From: a virus
Length of the DNA: 26,937 nt
Direction: 5' to 3' (one strand)
IMG/VR virus record: IMGVR_UViG_3300034061_003166
Location: 1 to 26,937 of that record
Shown: piece by piece, positions 6,292-16,500 of the stretch
How the letters are laid out: each line of letters begins with the position of its first letter
Numbering within the stretch: the first letter of the stretch is position 1
Position numbers and translations under genes: made by a program
Notes under the pieces: generated by a model
Database searches by the model: none
Told to the model about the DNA's origin: nothing
What the model saw: only the letters and a program-made list of their open reading frames with translations

Positions 6292-9200
6292 ATGGAAGAT
6301 ACTTTTAAGACCACAGGCCCCACAAAAGCAAGTCAACCGGACGCAGGTGGCGCCGCGTTACGTTCAACGCCAGTATTTGGCATCGTTAAAAATAATATAG
6401 ATCCTATTCGTGCCGGAAGAATCCAAGTCTACATTAGTGATATTGGTAGTGAAGATCCTGAAAATGCCGAAGGATGGGCTACAGTTTCATACATGCCTCC
6501 TTTTTATGGATTTGTAACACCCACTGGAGGTGAGACCGGGTACGGAGACTACACAAAAAATCCAGTATCATATGGAATGTGGAACAGCCCTCCTGATATA
6601 GGAACTAAAGTAATTTGTATATTTGTTAACGGCGACCCTAACTACGGATTCTATATTGGTTGTGTTCCTGAACCTGACGCCCTACATATGGTGCCTGCTA
6701 TTGGTGCAAGTACTAATATTATACCAACTACTGAGGGAGAAGCGGCCGGTTACGGTGGCGCCGATCAACTTCCGGTTACAAATATTAATACTAACAATGC
6801 AGATATAGCAGACGGCGCCGGATTTTTAAGCGAACCTAAACCTATACATAGTTACGCTGCTGCAATTTTTAGTCAACAAGGATTGATACGTGATCCATTA
6901 AGAGGACCTATAACTTCTAGTGCGCAACGTGAAACTCCTAGTAGAGTTGGCTTTGGAGTAAGCACACCGGGTAGACCCATTTTTGCTGGAGGGTATACTG
7001 ATGAATCTATTGCAGAAGCAGTAGGTTCAGGCGGCGGAGATGTTTATGGATTGACAGTGGTAGCCCGTCGCTCTGGACATACTTTTGTAATGGATGACGG
7101 CGATCTAGTTGGAAAAGATCAATTAATACGCATTAGAAGTGCAGCAGGCCATCAAATTTTAATGAGTGATGATGGACAAACATTATTCATAATTCATTCA
7201 AATGGTCAATCTTATATAGAGTTAGGTAAAGAAGGTACTATAGATTTATTTTCTACTAATAGTTTTAATGTGAGAACTCAGGGAGATATAAATTTACACG
7301 CTGATAATAATATTAATATAAATGCTGCTAAAAAATTAAACATCCAAGCAGAAGAAATCAATATTAATTCTGACAAAAACACATCACACAAAATTGGAAA
7401 AAACTATAACATATACACAATGGGTACGTTTACTCATAAAGTAGATGGTCCCATGAGTTTACAATCAGGTGGTGAGGCATCATTTGCAAGTAGTGGCACA
7501 ACATATATCAATGGTAGCAGAATTAATTTAAATACAGGTTCCACATCTACTACACCTGAATCAGTACCTTCAATAGCATTAATAGCACACACCGATACAT
7601 TATTTGATCCAGTTAAAGGATATGCAGCAGCACCGGGCAAATTGATGAGTATTACAAGTCGAGCACCTGCACACTCGCCTTGGGCCAACGCTAATCAAGG
7701 GGTCGATGTTAAGACTAGTAATAATGCAAGTTCAGAATTACCATCATCCCCTAGTTCGGCTGTTTCAAATGTAAATAAAGCGTCTCAGGCGTCACCCGTT
7801 TCACAACCGGTTACTACAGCAGGTATCGCTACAGTTCCCCCGGTTGCAGAGGTTAGTGGTAGTATTGATCCTAACACAACTGGTGCAATGGTTGGTGCTA
7901 TAGCGAAAAATGCAGCAACTGGTCCTGCAGCAGCAGCGATTGCACAAGGTTCCGCAGTAGTTGAAACAGCACAAGGAAAAGTAGCAGCAATTGGTTCATT
8001 AGCACAAACTCCTGCGCAATTAGAAAGTGCTGGCATTTTAAAACCAGGTGCTTCGACGTTAGTTAACAGCATGGTAAAATCGGGCACACCGATAGACAAA
8101 GTATTAACCAATAATTTATTTACTGGTAAACCGGGTAGTGAAAATTTAGCATCGTTTATCAATAACACTCAAGCACAAGTTGAAGCACAAGTCACAAACA
8201 TTCAAAAATCACAAACAGCATTAACTAATGCAGGAGTAATTACTGGTAAAGAATCGCCAGTAGCCATCGCAGGTGTGGTTATGGCTGCTGCTACTGCGGG
8301 AATAGGCCCCACAGTAAGTCAAGTAAAATCATTGGCATCAAATCCTGCAGCAGCCGCTACGGGATTAGCCAATTCATTAGTAAGTGGTGCAGGATCAAGC
8401 GTTTCAAATGCAATTAATGCTGGAAATTTGGCAGCAGGAATAGCACAAACAGGTATGGGAGCATTGGGATCTATTGCAGGAGCAATAGGATCTTTACCTA
8501 AGATAGAAGGTGCATCAGGCTTGCAGGCCGCTGCTAAAGGCGTATCTGCTGCTGCATTTGCGTCTATTACAAATTCATGGAAACCTCTATTACTTTTTGT
8601 ACCGCAAAATTTACAAGCAATTGCAAGGTCTGGCGCCGCATTAGGCGAGGCTATAGCCAGTGGAACTGCATCTCCGCAACTTCTTGCTAACAGAATAGGT
8701 GCAGTAGCAACCGCAGCGGGAGCCCCTAATTTGGGGAGAATTAGTTCTGCAATCGGCACTGGTATAACTCTCTCAGGGACATTGGCTAATGCTAATTCGA
8801 TAGGTCAAATAGCCAGTGCATCTAGTGGATTGTTACAAACCGCCGGGGTCATAGGAAGTGCATTAGGAAATAATTCTTTGGCTAAAGCCGCTACGCAAGC
8901 CTCAGGTGTAATTAGAAGTGGGACTAATTTGATTAACTCTGTAAACAATATTAATAACGCTACAAATGTTGGTCAATTATTAGCCGGATCTTCAGGAGCA
9001 ATAAATTCTATTAATAGAATAGCAAGCACATTAGGCGTATCATCTAAGGCTAGTGGTCTTATAAACATACCCGGTGGACAATTAAGTGTGGCATCAGTAG
9101 TAAATAAAGCCTTAGGAAAAATAGATTTACCAGGCATACCTGCTCTAAAATCTGTCATAGGCACAGCAATGACCTCAGCCATTAATAACATTCCGGTATC

Positions 9201-9675
9201 AAAAGGATTGTTAAGTTCAGGATTATCTGCATTAACTACTAGTGGATTAGCGCCCGGTGCCGCAGCACAATTAACATCTGCTATCTCCTCGCTAACTTCT
9301 GCGGGATCATCGCCTGTCAAATTACCGACCGTGGGTCTTAACACATTCAACAGGAGTGAGTTAACCGCACAAGTAAATTCATTATTAGGTAATCCTATTA
9401 TACCGAGACCTAATTTTTCTGGCCCCTCAACTGCTGCATTAGGTAACTTAGAGGCGATAAAAGCACAGAATCAATTGTTCACTGAAAAACAAAAAGAAAT
9501 AAAAGAACTACAAAATCAAGTTACTGAGGCTAGACAAAATTATTATAAATTAGAAGCAACGTTGCCGAAAGGAGATCCGGCGTTAGCAGAAGCAAGACAG
9601 TTGTGGTTTAGTTTAGGAGAACTGTTGGGTAAAGTAACAGATGAACAAGAAAAAATAATATCAGGAAGAGCATAA
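6292..9675 (+). CDS. 5: Baseplate central spike protein gp5-like (VgrG type), no lysozyme domain, long Ala/Gly/Ser-rich tail
   Basis: 1127 residues; T4 gp5 has 575. Residues about 27-128 are the N-terminal OB-fold of gp5/VgrG proteins (VFGIVKNNIDPIRAGRIQVY, EGWATVSYMPPFYG, PDIGTKVICIFVNGDPNYGF). Residues about 250-420 look like the triple-stranded beta-helix spike: IRIRSAAGHQILMSDDGQ, then short alternating strands (GDINLHADNNININAAKKLN and on). T4 gp5 has a lysozyme domain between these parts. Here that space (about 130-245) is a linker with no recognisable glycoside hydrolase motif. Residues about 440-1045 are low-complexity, Ala/Gly/Ser/Asn-rich and weakly hydrophobic, with two related stretches, LESAGILKPGASTLVNSMVK (about 573-592) and LTNAGVITGKESPVAIAGVV (about 643-662). 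The last 75 residues are coiled-coil-like (EKQKEIKELQNQVTEARQNY). GGAGG (6276-6280) lies 11 nt before the ATG. Together with the gene before it, it should form the cell-puncturing centre. Confidence 0.82.
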   Translation: MEDTFKTTGPTKASQPDAGGAALRSTPVFGIVKNNIDPIRAGRIQVYISDIGSEDPENAEGWATVSYMPPFYGFVTPTGGETGYGDYTKNPVSYGMWNSPPDIGTKVICIFVNGDPNYGFYIGCVPEPDALHMVPAIGASTNIIPTTEGEAAGYGGADQLPVTNINTNNADIADGAGFLSEPKPIHSYAAAIFSQQGLIRDPLRGPITSSAQRETPSRVGFGVSTPGRPIFAGGYTDESIAEAVGSGGGDVYGLTVVARRSGHTFVMDDGDLVGKDQLIRIRSAAGHQILMSDDGQTLFIIHSNGQSYIELGKEGTIDLFSTNSFNVRTQGDINLHADNNININAAKKLNIQAEEININSDKNTSHKIGKNYNIYTMGTFTHKVDGPMSLQSGGEASFASSGTTYINGSRINLNTGSTSTTPESVPSIALIAHTDTLFDPVKGYAAAPGKLMSITSRAPAHSPWANANQGVDVKTSNNASSELPSSPSSAVSNVNKASQASPVSQPVTTAGIATVPPVAEVSGSIDPNTTGAMVGAIAKNAATGPAAAAIAQGSAVVETAQGKVAAIGSLAQTPAQLESAGILKPGASTLVNSMVKSGTPIDKVLTNNLFTGKPGSENLASFINNTQAQVEAQVTNIQKSQTALTNAGVITGKESPVAIAGVVMAAATAGIGPTVSQVKSLASNPAAAATGLANSLVSGAGSSVSNAINAGNLAAGIAQTGMGALGSIAGAIGSLPKIEGASGLQAAAKGVSAAAFASITNSWKPLLLFVPQNLQAIARSGAALGEAIASGTASPQLLANRIGAVATAAGAPNLGRISSAIGTGITLSGTLANANSIGQIASASSGLLQTAGVIGSALGNNSLAKAATQASGVIRSGTNLINSVNNINNATNVGQLLAGSSGAINSINRIASTLGVSSKASGLINIPGGQLSVASVVNKALGKIDLPGIPALKSVIGTAMTSAINNIPVSKGLLSSGLSALTTSGLAPGAAAQLTSAISSLTSAGSSPVKLPTVGLNTFNRSELTAQVNSLLGNPIIPRPNFSGPSTAALGNLEAIKAQNQLFTEKQKEIKELQNQVTEARQNYYKLEATLPKGDPALAEARQLWFSLGELLGKVTDEQEKIISGRA

Positions 9676-9682
9676 ATAAAAT

Positions 9683-10132
9683 ATGCCGCAATACGTAGGA
9701 TTTAGCACACTTTTAGCCAATCAGCCCAGAACTACCAATGCTCCTGCAGGTAATGACGGGGGTGTTGGTGGCATAACTAGGCCTGTAATTACCGGAAAAA
9801 AATTTAGATTAGTAGATGAACCACTAGTTGTTCAAGATTTTGTCAATGCGTTGAATATACAGCAAGGACAAAAAGTTGGACAACCCGGGTATGGAACAAC
9901 ATTGTGGACTTTTGTGTTTGAACCAAACACATCTGACGTACAATTTAAATTAGAAAACGAACTTCGTCGTGTAGCAAGTCTAGATCCTAGAATGATTCTA
10001 AACAGTGTAAAAACATATCCTCAAGAAAATGGAATATTAATTGAAATTGAAATGGCAGTAGCACCGTTCAACCAAGCAGAATTAATTTCAGTATTCTTAG
10101 ATAGTCAATTGAATCAAGCAGTACTTCAGTAA
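9683..10132 (+). CDS. 25: Baseplate wedge subunit gp25
   Basis: 149 residues (T4 gp25 is 132). This is the gp25/GpW-type wedge protein found in all contractile tails, where it nucleates sheath assembly at the baseplate. Signature stretches are FRLVDEPLVVQDFVNALNIQ, the conserved GQPGYGTTLWTFVFEPNTSD (about residues 66-85), and ENELRRVASLDPRMILNSVK followed by a Glu-rich strand ILIEIEM. The first 35 residues are Gly/Asn-rich and poorly ordered. It follows the spike gene by 7 nt. AGGA at 9663-9666, inside the end of the spike gene, is 16 nt from the ATG, so the ribosome site is weak and coupled translation is likely. A hairpin starts 2 nt after its stop codon. Confidence 0.92.
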   Translation: MPQYVGFSTLLANQPRTTNAPAGNDGGVGGITRPVITGKKFRLVDEPLVVQDFVNALNIQQGQKVGQPGYGTTLWTFVFEPNTSDVQFKLENELRRVASLDPRMILNSVKTYPQENGILIEIEMAVAPFNQAELISVFLDSQLNQAVLQ

Positions 10133-10133
10133 T

Positions 10134-10156
10134 CCAAAAAAACTACGGTTTTTAGG
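10134..10156 (+). terminator. UACG-loop hairpin after gene 25
   Basis: AAAAAC (10138-10143), loop TACG (10144-10147) and GTTTTT (10148-10153) form a 6-bp stem closed by C-G over a UNCG tetraloop, among the most stable RNA loops known. CC (10134-10135) and GG (10155-10156) can extend it across a small internal loop. It begins 2 nt after the gene 25 stop. T4 places similar CUUCGG hairpins between genes, where they terminate or stabilise mRNA. The 3' arm is itself a U-run, so termination is plausible but unproven. Confidence 0.6.
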
Positions 10157-10159
10157 TAT

Positions 10160-10167
10160 GATAAATA
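10160..10167 (+). promoter_or_regulatory. Late promoter octamer GATAAATA before gene 6
   Basis: GATAAATA matches seven of eight bases of the T4 late octamer and lies in the only plus-strand gap longer than 9 nt after 2013. The predicted start near 10173 leaves a leader of about 12 nt with GAGAA (10175-10179) as a weak ribosome site before the ATG at 10185. Just after the hairpin, it likely opens a second late transcription unit for gene 6 and the giant gene. Confidence 0.65.
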
Positions 10168-10184
10168 CTTAAAAGAGAATTAGT

Positions 10185-13100
10185 ATGGCTACAAGTTCAA
10201 GACAATCATCGTTATTCGGCGTCAATGACTGGAAAACTATCTATCAGACCTTTAGAGAGGCTGATTTTCGTAGTTATGATTATGAAACCTTAAGAAAAAG
10301 TTTCATTGATTATTTACAGGTCTATTACCCTGAAACATATAATGATTATATTGAGAGTTCGGAATTCATTGCTCTATTAGACGTTATTGCGTTTATGGGT
10401 CAAGGCCTAGCCTTCCGTGATGATTTGAACACACGTGAAAATTTTATTGACACAGCGGAACGCAGAGACAGTGTAATTAAACTTGCTAACCTAGTAAGTT
10501 ATACTCCTAAAAGAAATCTATGTGCTGAAGGATTTATAAAAATTACCAGCATACAAACGACACAAAATATTACTGATTTAAATGGTACCAATTTAAGTAA
10601 CTTACCTATATTATGGAATGACCCGTCTAACACAAATTGGTTAGAACAATTCAATACTATTATTAACGCAGCACTAATAGACACTCAAAGAATAGGAAGA
10701 CCTGGTAACGTTAGTGATTTATTGGGTATAACAACTAGCGAATATACTTTAAAAATTCCTAATAATGCACTGCCGGTTGTGCCCTTTAATAGTACTGTTG
10801 ATGGTGCTTCAATGAATTTTGAATTAGTTAATGTGACCAGTGTAGATGAAGATTATCTATATGAATTGCCTCCTGCCCCAGCCGGCAGATTTAACATGTT
10901 ATATAGAAATGACAAGTTAGGTTATGGTAGTCCAAATACTGGGTATTTTTTCTATTTTAAACAAGGTGGGCTACAAAGTTACGATTTTAATATAGAACAA
11001 CAAATTGCCAATCAAGTTGTAAACATTGATATTCAAGGAATCAATAATACTGACACGTGGTTATTCCAGTTAAACAACAATAATGGCACTCGCTTACTAT
11101 GGAAAAAAGTTGATAACGTTTATGCAGACGCTTACTTGCAAACGGAGACCAGCGAAAGAAAAATATTTTCAGTGGCATCAAGATTCAACGATCAAGTAAG
11201 TTATATTTTTGGCGACGGCGTGTTCAGTCAAGTGCCAGTAGGATTATTTAGAGCATATGTAAGATCCAGTAATGCACTGACGTATACTATTGATCCAAAC
11301 GAGATGCAAGGTCTTTCTGTTTCTATTTCATATATCAATAGATATGGAAGAACAGAAACATTAACATTAGGATTGTCGCTACAGTTACCTGTATCAAATG
11401 CACAGGCAAGAGAGCCATTAGCAGAAATTAAACAAAGAGCACCTACTAGATACTATACACAAAATAGAATGGTTAATGGTGAAGACTATAATAATTTTCC
11501 ATACACATTGTATAGTTCTATTATTAAATCTAAAGCAATTAATCGTAGTTCCATAGGTGTCAGTAAAAATTTAGATTTGCTAGACCCGACTGGAAAGTAC
11601 TCAAGTATAAATTCTTTTTCTACCGACGGCGCATTGTGGCAAAATGACGATGATGGATATCTATCATTAACTATAACAAACGTCGGTACTATTATATCCT
11701 TTTTGTCTGATACCCTAGGCGCAGTATTACAATCTAACAGAGTTAATCAATATTACATTCAAAATTATACCACTTATCCTGTTAACCAAAGCACAGGTGA
11801 TGGCACTGTATATTGGAAAACTAGCACAGTGGATGCTAACTCACTGACTGGATATTTTTATAACTTGAATGGCACAATTAAACAGCCTATTCCACTAGGA
11901 ACATATTCAACTAATAGTGTTATGTATGTTTCTGCTGGAGCGCAATTAAAATTTGTAGCACCTGCTGGCTACTACTTTGATCAAAACAATAGGTTGGTAT
12001 CAGGGATAGCCGGACCTAGCGACCAAACATACATTTGGACTACTGTTTTAAATGTTATAGGTGATGGCTATAATAATGGAGAAGGCGCATTTACAAATGG
12101 TACAGGACCAGTAACTCTTAATGGATATGTACCACAAGGGTGTATTTTAACAACAATATTACCGTCCTTTGATAATTCGTTGTCCAATACTATCATCAAT
12201 GAATGTATCACACGTATGGAATTACAACAAAATTTTTCATTAGTGTTCAATAACTCATTGATGTTAAATCAAGATCGTTGGAGTATAAAACAGTATGACG
12301 ATGCTAATTGGTTTGTTAATTTTTTAAGTTTAGGAGATAACAAATACACTATTAGTTACAGATCGTTACGATATTATTTTGGTAGCGTTAAAGACACCCG
12401 TTTTAGTTTTGAAAAAGATAAATTGGTATATGATCCTTTTTCAGGAAAAATCTTACAAGATTTTGTAAAGGTACTCGCAACCAATACCCAACCAAATAGT
12501 AACTATCCATTATCTACTGATGTGAAAGTTAATATTATAGGACAAACAGTAGAATCTGATGGATATGTAGATGATTTTGAAGTAGAAGTGTCAGCAACTG
12601 ACGTTAATAACAATCAATTAATACTTAACCCGGATTTTTTTCAGACAGTAACTGGTTATGTGACTGGCGGATCTAATGTAGGTATATACGTATTTTTTGA
12701 ATTAGTTGAAGATGCTATTAGTTTAAGTAGATATCAAATTGTGCCTACTAGTGAAGTGGTACAATATCAAACTAGTACACAAATTGAAGTCGTGAAATAT
12801 GATTATCCATTAGGGCAACTATTTTATGCCTATGGTGATAATAAATTTTATAAAACTGCACAGGATCAAACTATTGCAACACCTTATTATCTATTAGTAG
12901 AACAACCTCAATATTCAATTAAGCCCGGTCGCCAAGGACTACAGTTTCAATACCAACATAATTCAAATAACACAACTCGTATAGATCCGGCGACTACTAA
13001 CATTATTGATTTATATGTAGTGACTCAATCATACTATACTCAATATCAAAATTATATACAAGATTCTACGAATACGGTTCCTTTGCCACCCAAACCAACA

Positions 13101-13553
13101 ATTAATGAATTGTCGCAAGAATACGGTCAATTAAATAATTTTAAGATGTTAAGTGATAGCATCATACTTAATAGTGTAGTGTTTAAACCGTTATTTGGAC
13201 CCAAAGCATCTCCGAATTTAAGAGCAACTATAAAAGTCATTAAGGCTTCAAATACAGATGCTAGTGATAGCGAAATACGTAGTGCTGTGCTAACAGCAAT
13301 GAATAATTATTTCAATATTAACAATTGGACTTTTGGAGATACTTTTTACTTTAGTGAGTTAAGTGCGTACTTACACTCTGAAGTTGGAGAGTTAATTAGC
13401 AGCGCAGTGTTAGTACCTAATGATCCTACAATGTCTTTTGGTGATCTTTATGAAATTAAATGCGCACCATACGAAATTTTTGTTAATGCTGCTACTGCTA
13501 ACGATGTGTTAGTGATAGCGGCACTAACACCGGCTGAATTACAAATAAGATAA
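10185..13553 (+). CDS. 6: Baseplate wedge subunit gp6 (baseplate_J-like), enlarged
   Basis: 1122 residues; T4 gp6 has 660. The N-terminus is typical of gp6: NDWKTIYQTFREADFRSYDY, YLQVYYPETYNDYIESSEFI, then IAFMGQGLAFRDDLNTRENF and VSYTPKRN (residues about 13-110). The middle has FGDGVFSQVPVGLFRAYVRS (about 343-362) and APTRYYTQNRMVNGEDYNNF (about 420-439), which I recall as conserved in marine T4-like gp6 proteins. The C-terminus holds FYFSELSAYLHSEVGELISS and DLYEIKCAPYEIFVNAAT. gp6 dimers form the inner ring of the baseplate and bind gp25, gp53 and gp7. The extra length lies mainly between about residues 450 and 1000, which is Asn/Gln/Tyr-rich and beta-like. This section does not break the frame. 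The next gene begins 9 nt after the stop. gp6 identity is firm from the ends and the gp25-gp6 order. Confidence 0.85.
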   Translation: MATSSRQSSLFGVNDWKTIYQTFREADFRSYDYETLRKSFIDYLQVYYPETYNDYIESSEFIALLDVIAFMGQGLAFRDDLNTRENFIDTAERRDSVIKLANLVSYTPKRNLCAEGFIKITSIQTTQNITDLNGTNLSNLPILWNDPSNTNWLEQFNTIINAALIDTQRIGRPGNVSDLLGITTSEYTLKIPNNALPVVPFNSTVDGASMNFELVNVTSVDEDYLYELPPAPAGRFNMLYRNDKLGYGSPNTGYFFYFKQGGLQSYDFNIEQQIANQVVNIDIQGINNTDTWLFQLNNNNGTRLLWKKVDNVYADAYLQTETSERKIFSVASRFNDQVSYIFGDGVFSQVPVGLFRAYVRSSNALTYTIDPNEMQGLSVSISYINRYGRTETLTLGLSLQLPVSNAQAREPLAEIKQRAPTRYYTQNRMVNGEDYNNFPYTLYSSIIKSKAINRSSIGVSKNLDLLDPTGKYSSINSFSTDGALWQNDDDGYLSLTITNVGTIISFLSDTLGAVLQSNRVNQYYIQNYTTYPVNQSTGDGTVYWKTSTVDANSLTGYFYNLNGTIKQPIPLGTYSTNSVMYVSAGAQLKFVAPAGYYFDQNNRLVSGIAGPSDQTYIWTTVLNVIGDGYNNGEGAFTNGTGPVTLNGYVPQGCILTTILPSFDNSLSNTIINECITRMELQQNFSLVFNNSLMLNQDRWSIKQYDDANWFVNFLSLGDNKYTISYRSLRYYFGSVKDTRFSFEKDKLVYDPFSGKILQDFVKVLATNTQPNSNYPLSTDVKVNIIGQTVESDGYVDDFEVEVSATDVNNNQLILNPDFFQTVTGYVTGGSNVGIYVFFELVEDAISLSRYQIVPTSEVVQYQTSTQIEVVKYDYPLGQLFYAYGDNKFYKTAQDQTIATPYYLLVEQPQYSIKPGRQGLQFQYQHNSNNTTRIDPATTNIIDLYVVTQSYYTQYQNYIQDSTNTVPLPPKPTINELSQEYGQLNNFKMLSDSIILNSVVFKPLFGPKASPNLRATIKVIKASNTDASDSEIRSAVLTAMNNYFNINNWTFGDTFYFSELSAYLHSEVGELISSAVLVPNDPTMSFGDLYEIKCAPYEIFVNAATANDVLVIAALTPAELQIR

Positions 13554-13562
13554 GTAATATAT

Positions 13563-16500
13563 ATGGCTACAAGAATTAGAACCCTAAACTTTTTACCAGA
13601 AATATTCAAAACACCTACCAATGCGCAGTTTCTAAATGCAACATTGGATCAAGTTGTATCACAGCCCAATACTAAAAAAATAGAGGGCTATGTAGGGAGT
13701 AAATTTGGTTACGGCATTAACGCCAAAGATTACTATGTAACTGAACCAACAAAAACACGAAAAGACTACCAGTTAGATCCGGGTGTAGTGTTTACTAAAA
13801 CAAATGAATCGACAGCCCAAGATTTTATAAGTTATCCTGGTATTCTTGACGCATTAAAACTAGAAGGAAGTATAGTAGGAGATAATAACAGGCTATTTAA
13901 TAGTGAATTCTATTCATGGGACAGCTTTACTAACTTAGATAAAGTTATTAACTTTAATCAATATTACTGGATACCTGAAGGTCCTGAAAGAGTTGTTGTC
14001 TCTAGTGAAACAGTTTTTGCAGAGTCTGATTATGTAGTTTATGACTACCCTAATGGCTATAACATAATACCGGTAACTGCTGGTGTTACGTCTGGCTCAA
14101 CTAATCCAACTTTAACATTATTACGTGGTGGAACTTATACCTTTAACGTAAATCAAAACACACAATTTTGGATTCAAGGTGAACCCGGAGTTACTGGATA
14201 TAGCCTAACTCAGCCCAACTTACAAACTAGAGAAGTATACGGCGTAGATAATAACGGTGCGTCAGTAGGTGTTGTGTCATTTACTGTCCCACAAAAAAAT
14301 GCACAAGACGAATATAATTTTTCTGGCAACAATTTAGTTGATGTAATCAGTACAATACCATTTAATCAACTCAATGGTGAACTTGCAACCAATGTCAGTC
14401 TAGACGGCATTACATCATTAAATGGTTTAACGGTTATGTTTTATAATACCGGAATTGTTAATGATACCGGTTATGTTTCAAATTATTTTGATAATACTCC
14501 ATACGATGTAAACAGTTCACTAAATGCTCCTACAACAATAACTATCACCGCAACTACTACAGGTACTAACGCTGTTACTTGTACAGCCACAAGTTCATTA
14601 ACTGTTGGTCAAAGTATTACTTTTACAGGTACACCCTTTGGTGGCATTAGTCAGTATTCTCTCACCTTACCAAACACATTATATTATATTAAAAATATAA
14701 TAAATGGCACTCAATTTGTTATATCAACTCAATTAGATTTTTACAATCCTATCACGGCTAATAAATTAGTTGCAGGTCGACAATATAAAATTGTGTCAGT
14801 AGGAACTACAGATTTTACACTTATAGGTGCAGCAAGTAATACAGTGGGTACAATTTTTACTGCAACTAGTTCAGGTACTGGTACAGGTACTGCAACTGAT
14901 GACAGTACTCTACTATTAAGTACAGCATCTGGATCAATGACTGGTAATACTAATCAAGGTCAATATGAAGAAGGTTTCTCTACTGAAGTAGACGCTAATT
15001 TTTACACTATTCAATATATAGGTTCACCGGGTAGTTATGTTATAAGTTTAGTTCCATATGCACCCATCCCTATTAATGAAAAAATCACTGCTAGATTTGG
15101 TTCGCAATATGCCTTAAGGAATTTCTACAAAAATACATTAGGTGTAATTAATATAATTCCCTACATTAGCGCACCATTGGATACTCTGTATTATCAAGAT
15201 GGTAGTTCAAACAACAAAGTCGGTATAATTAAATTAATAGATAGCAACTTAACAAATACCTTAAATGTAGAAACAGAAATTTTAGGAAAAACAAATTTTA
15301 CTGCTACTAATGGAGTAGTGTTTACTAATGGATTAAAAGTAGTATTTCAAGGAGATGTAATACCTGTTAGTTATAAGACAGGAGAATATTATGTTGAAGG
15401 TGTAGGTCAAAGTATAGAACTTATACCAGTAGATGAATTGGTATGTCCTGAAGCTTATAGTGAAAGCGTATATACACCATGGGACGTTACTCCATGGGGA
15501 ATAGGTGCATGGGAAGGCTCTTCAAACATTCCAACTATTCCTGATTATATAACTATATCAAGAAATTCTATTGATAGAAATGCTTGGTCTAGAAGCAATC
15601 GTTGGTTTCATATTGATGTAATTAATGCAACTGCAACCTACAATAATGATCCAGATTTACTAACTGCCTACACCACACCGGAGTACAAAGCAAAAAGACC
15701 CATTATTGAATTTTATGGTGATTTAAAATTATTTAATTCAGGTACTGAAGGCAAATCGCCGGTTGACTTTATTGATACTAGAGCGACAGATGCATTTAGT
15801 CAAGTCGCCGGACAAGAAAACTACTATCCTGACGTTGCTGCGTATACGGATTATACTGCAACCATTAATGGGGTAGTAAGCGGCACCTCAACAACTATTA
15901 CTGTACTAGCAGCCGATATTACAGGAACATTTCAGGTAGGACAATATGTCACAGATTCTACAAATGTTTTGCCTAATAACGCTGAGATTACTCAAATAAC
16001 TGGCACAACAACATTAACTATAACTATAGAATGGTCAGGCGCAGCAACTGTTGCTACAACTACTAATTCTTCTATTATAGGTACTGACACAACAGTTGAT
16101 AACTATGCGTTATTTGATGGTTCTACTATAATATTTGCAGCAGATACTAATTTAAATGTAAGAAATAAAATATATGTATCAAGGTTTTCCACAGTTAGCG
16201 GTTCACCTATACCAGTTATAACATTGTCTGAAATCGATCAAGGTGATGTTTTAGTTAACCAACAAACTGTGATAACTAGAGGCTATAATTATTACGGAAA
16301 ACAATTTTATTTTGACGGTTTAGAATGGATTGAAGGACAAACAAAAACAACAATTAATCAACCTCCCTTGTTTGACATATTTGACGAAAACAACATAAGT
16401 TTTGGAAACACAGAAGTGTACGTGGGAACATCGTTTGCTGGCTGTAAATTGTTTGCTTATGGTATAGGGTCAGGTCTGGATGATCCAATATTGGGATTTC

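Noticed and set aside
7434-9350. Several antisense open frames opposite the spike gene
   Set aside because: They are rich in Ala, Pro and Val because they mirror the Ala/Gly/Ser-rich codons of the spike tail. They have no ribosome sites and no family resemblance.
7840-9430. Membrane-spanning segments in the Ala/Gly-rich spike tail
   Set aside because: The stretches are only weakly hydrophobic and broken by Ser, Asn and Gln, so no transmembrane helix can be claimed by eye.
9671-9678. CATAAATA before gene 25 as a late promoter
   Set aside because: Transcription would begin at about 9684, inside the ATG at 9683, leaving no leader. The octamer also overlaps the stop codon of the spike gene, so it is probably chance.
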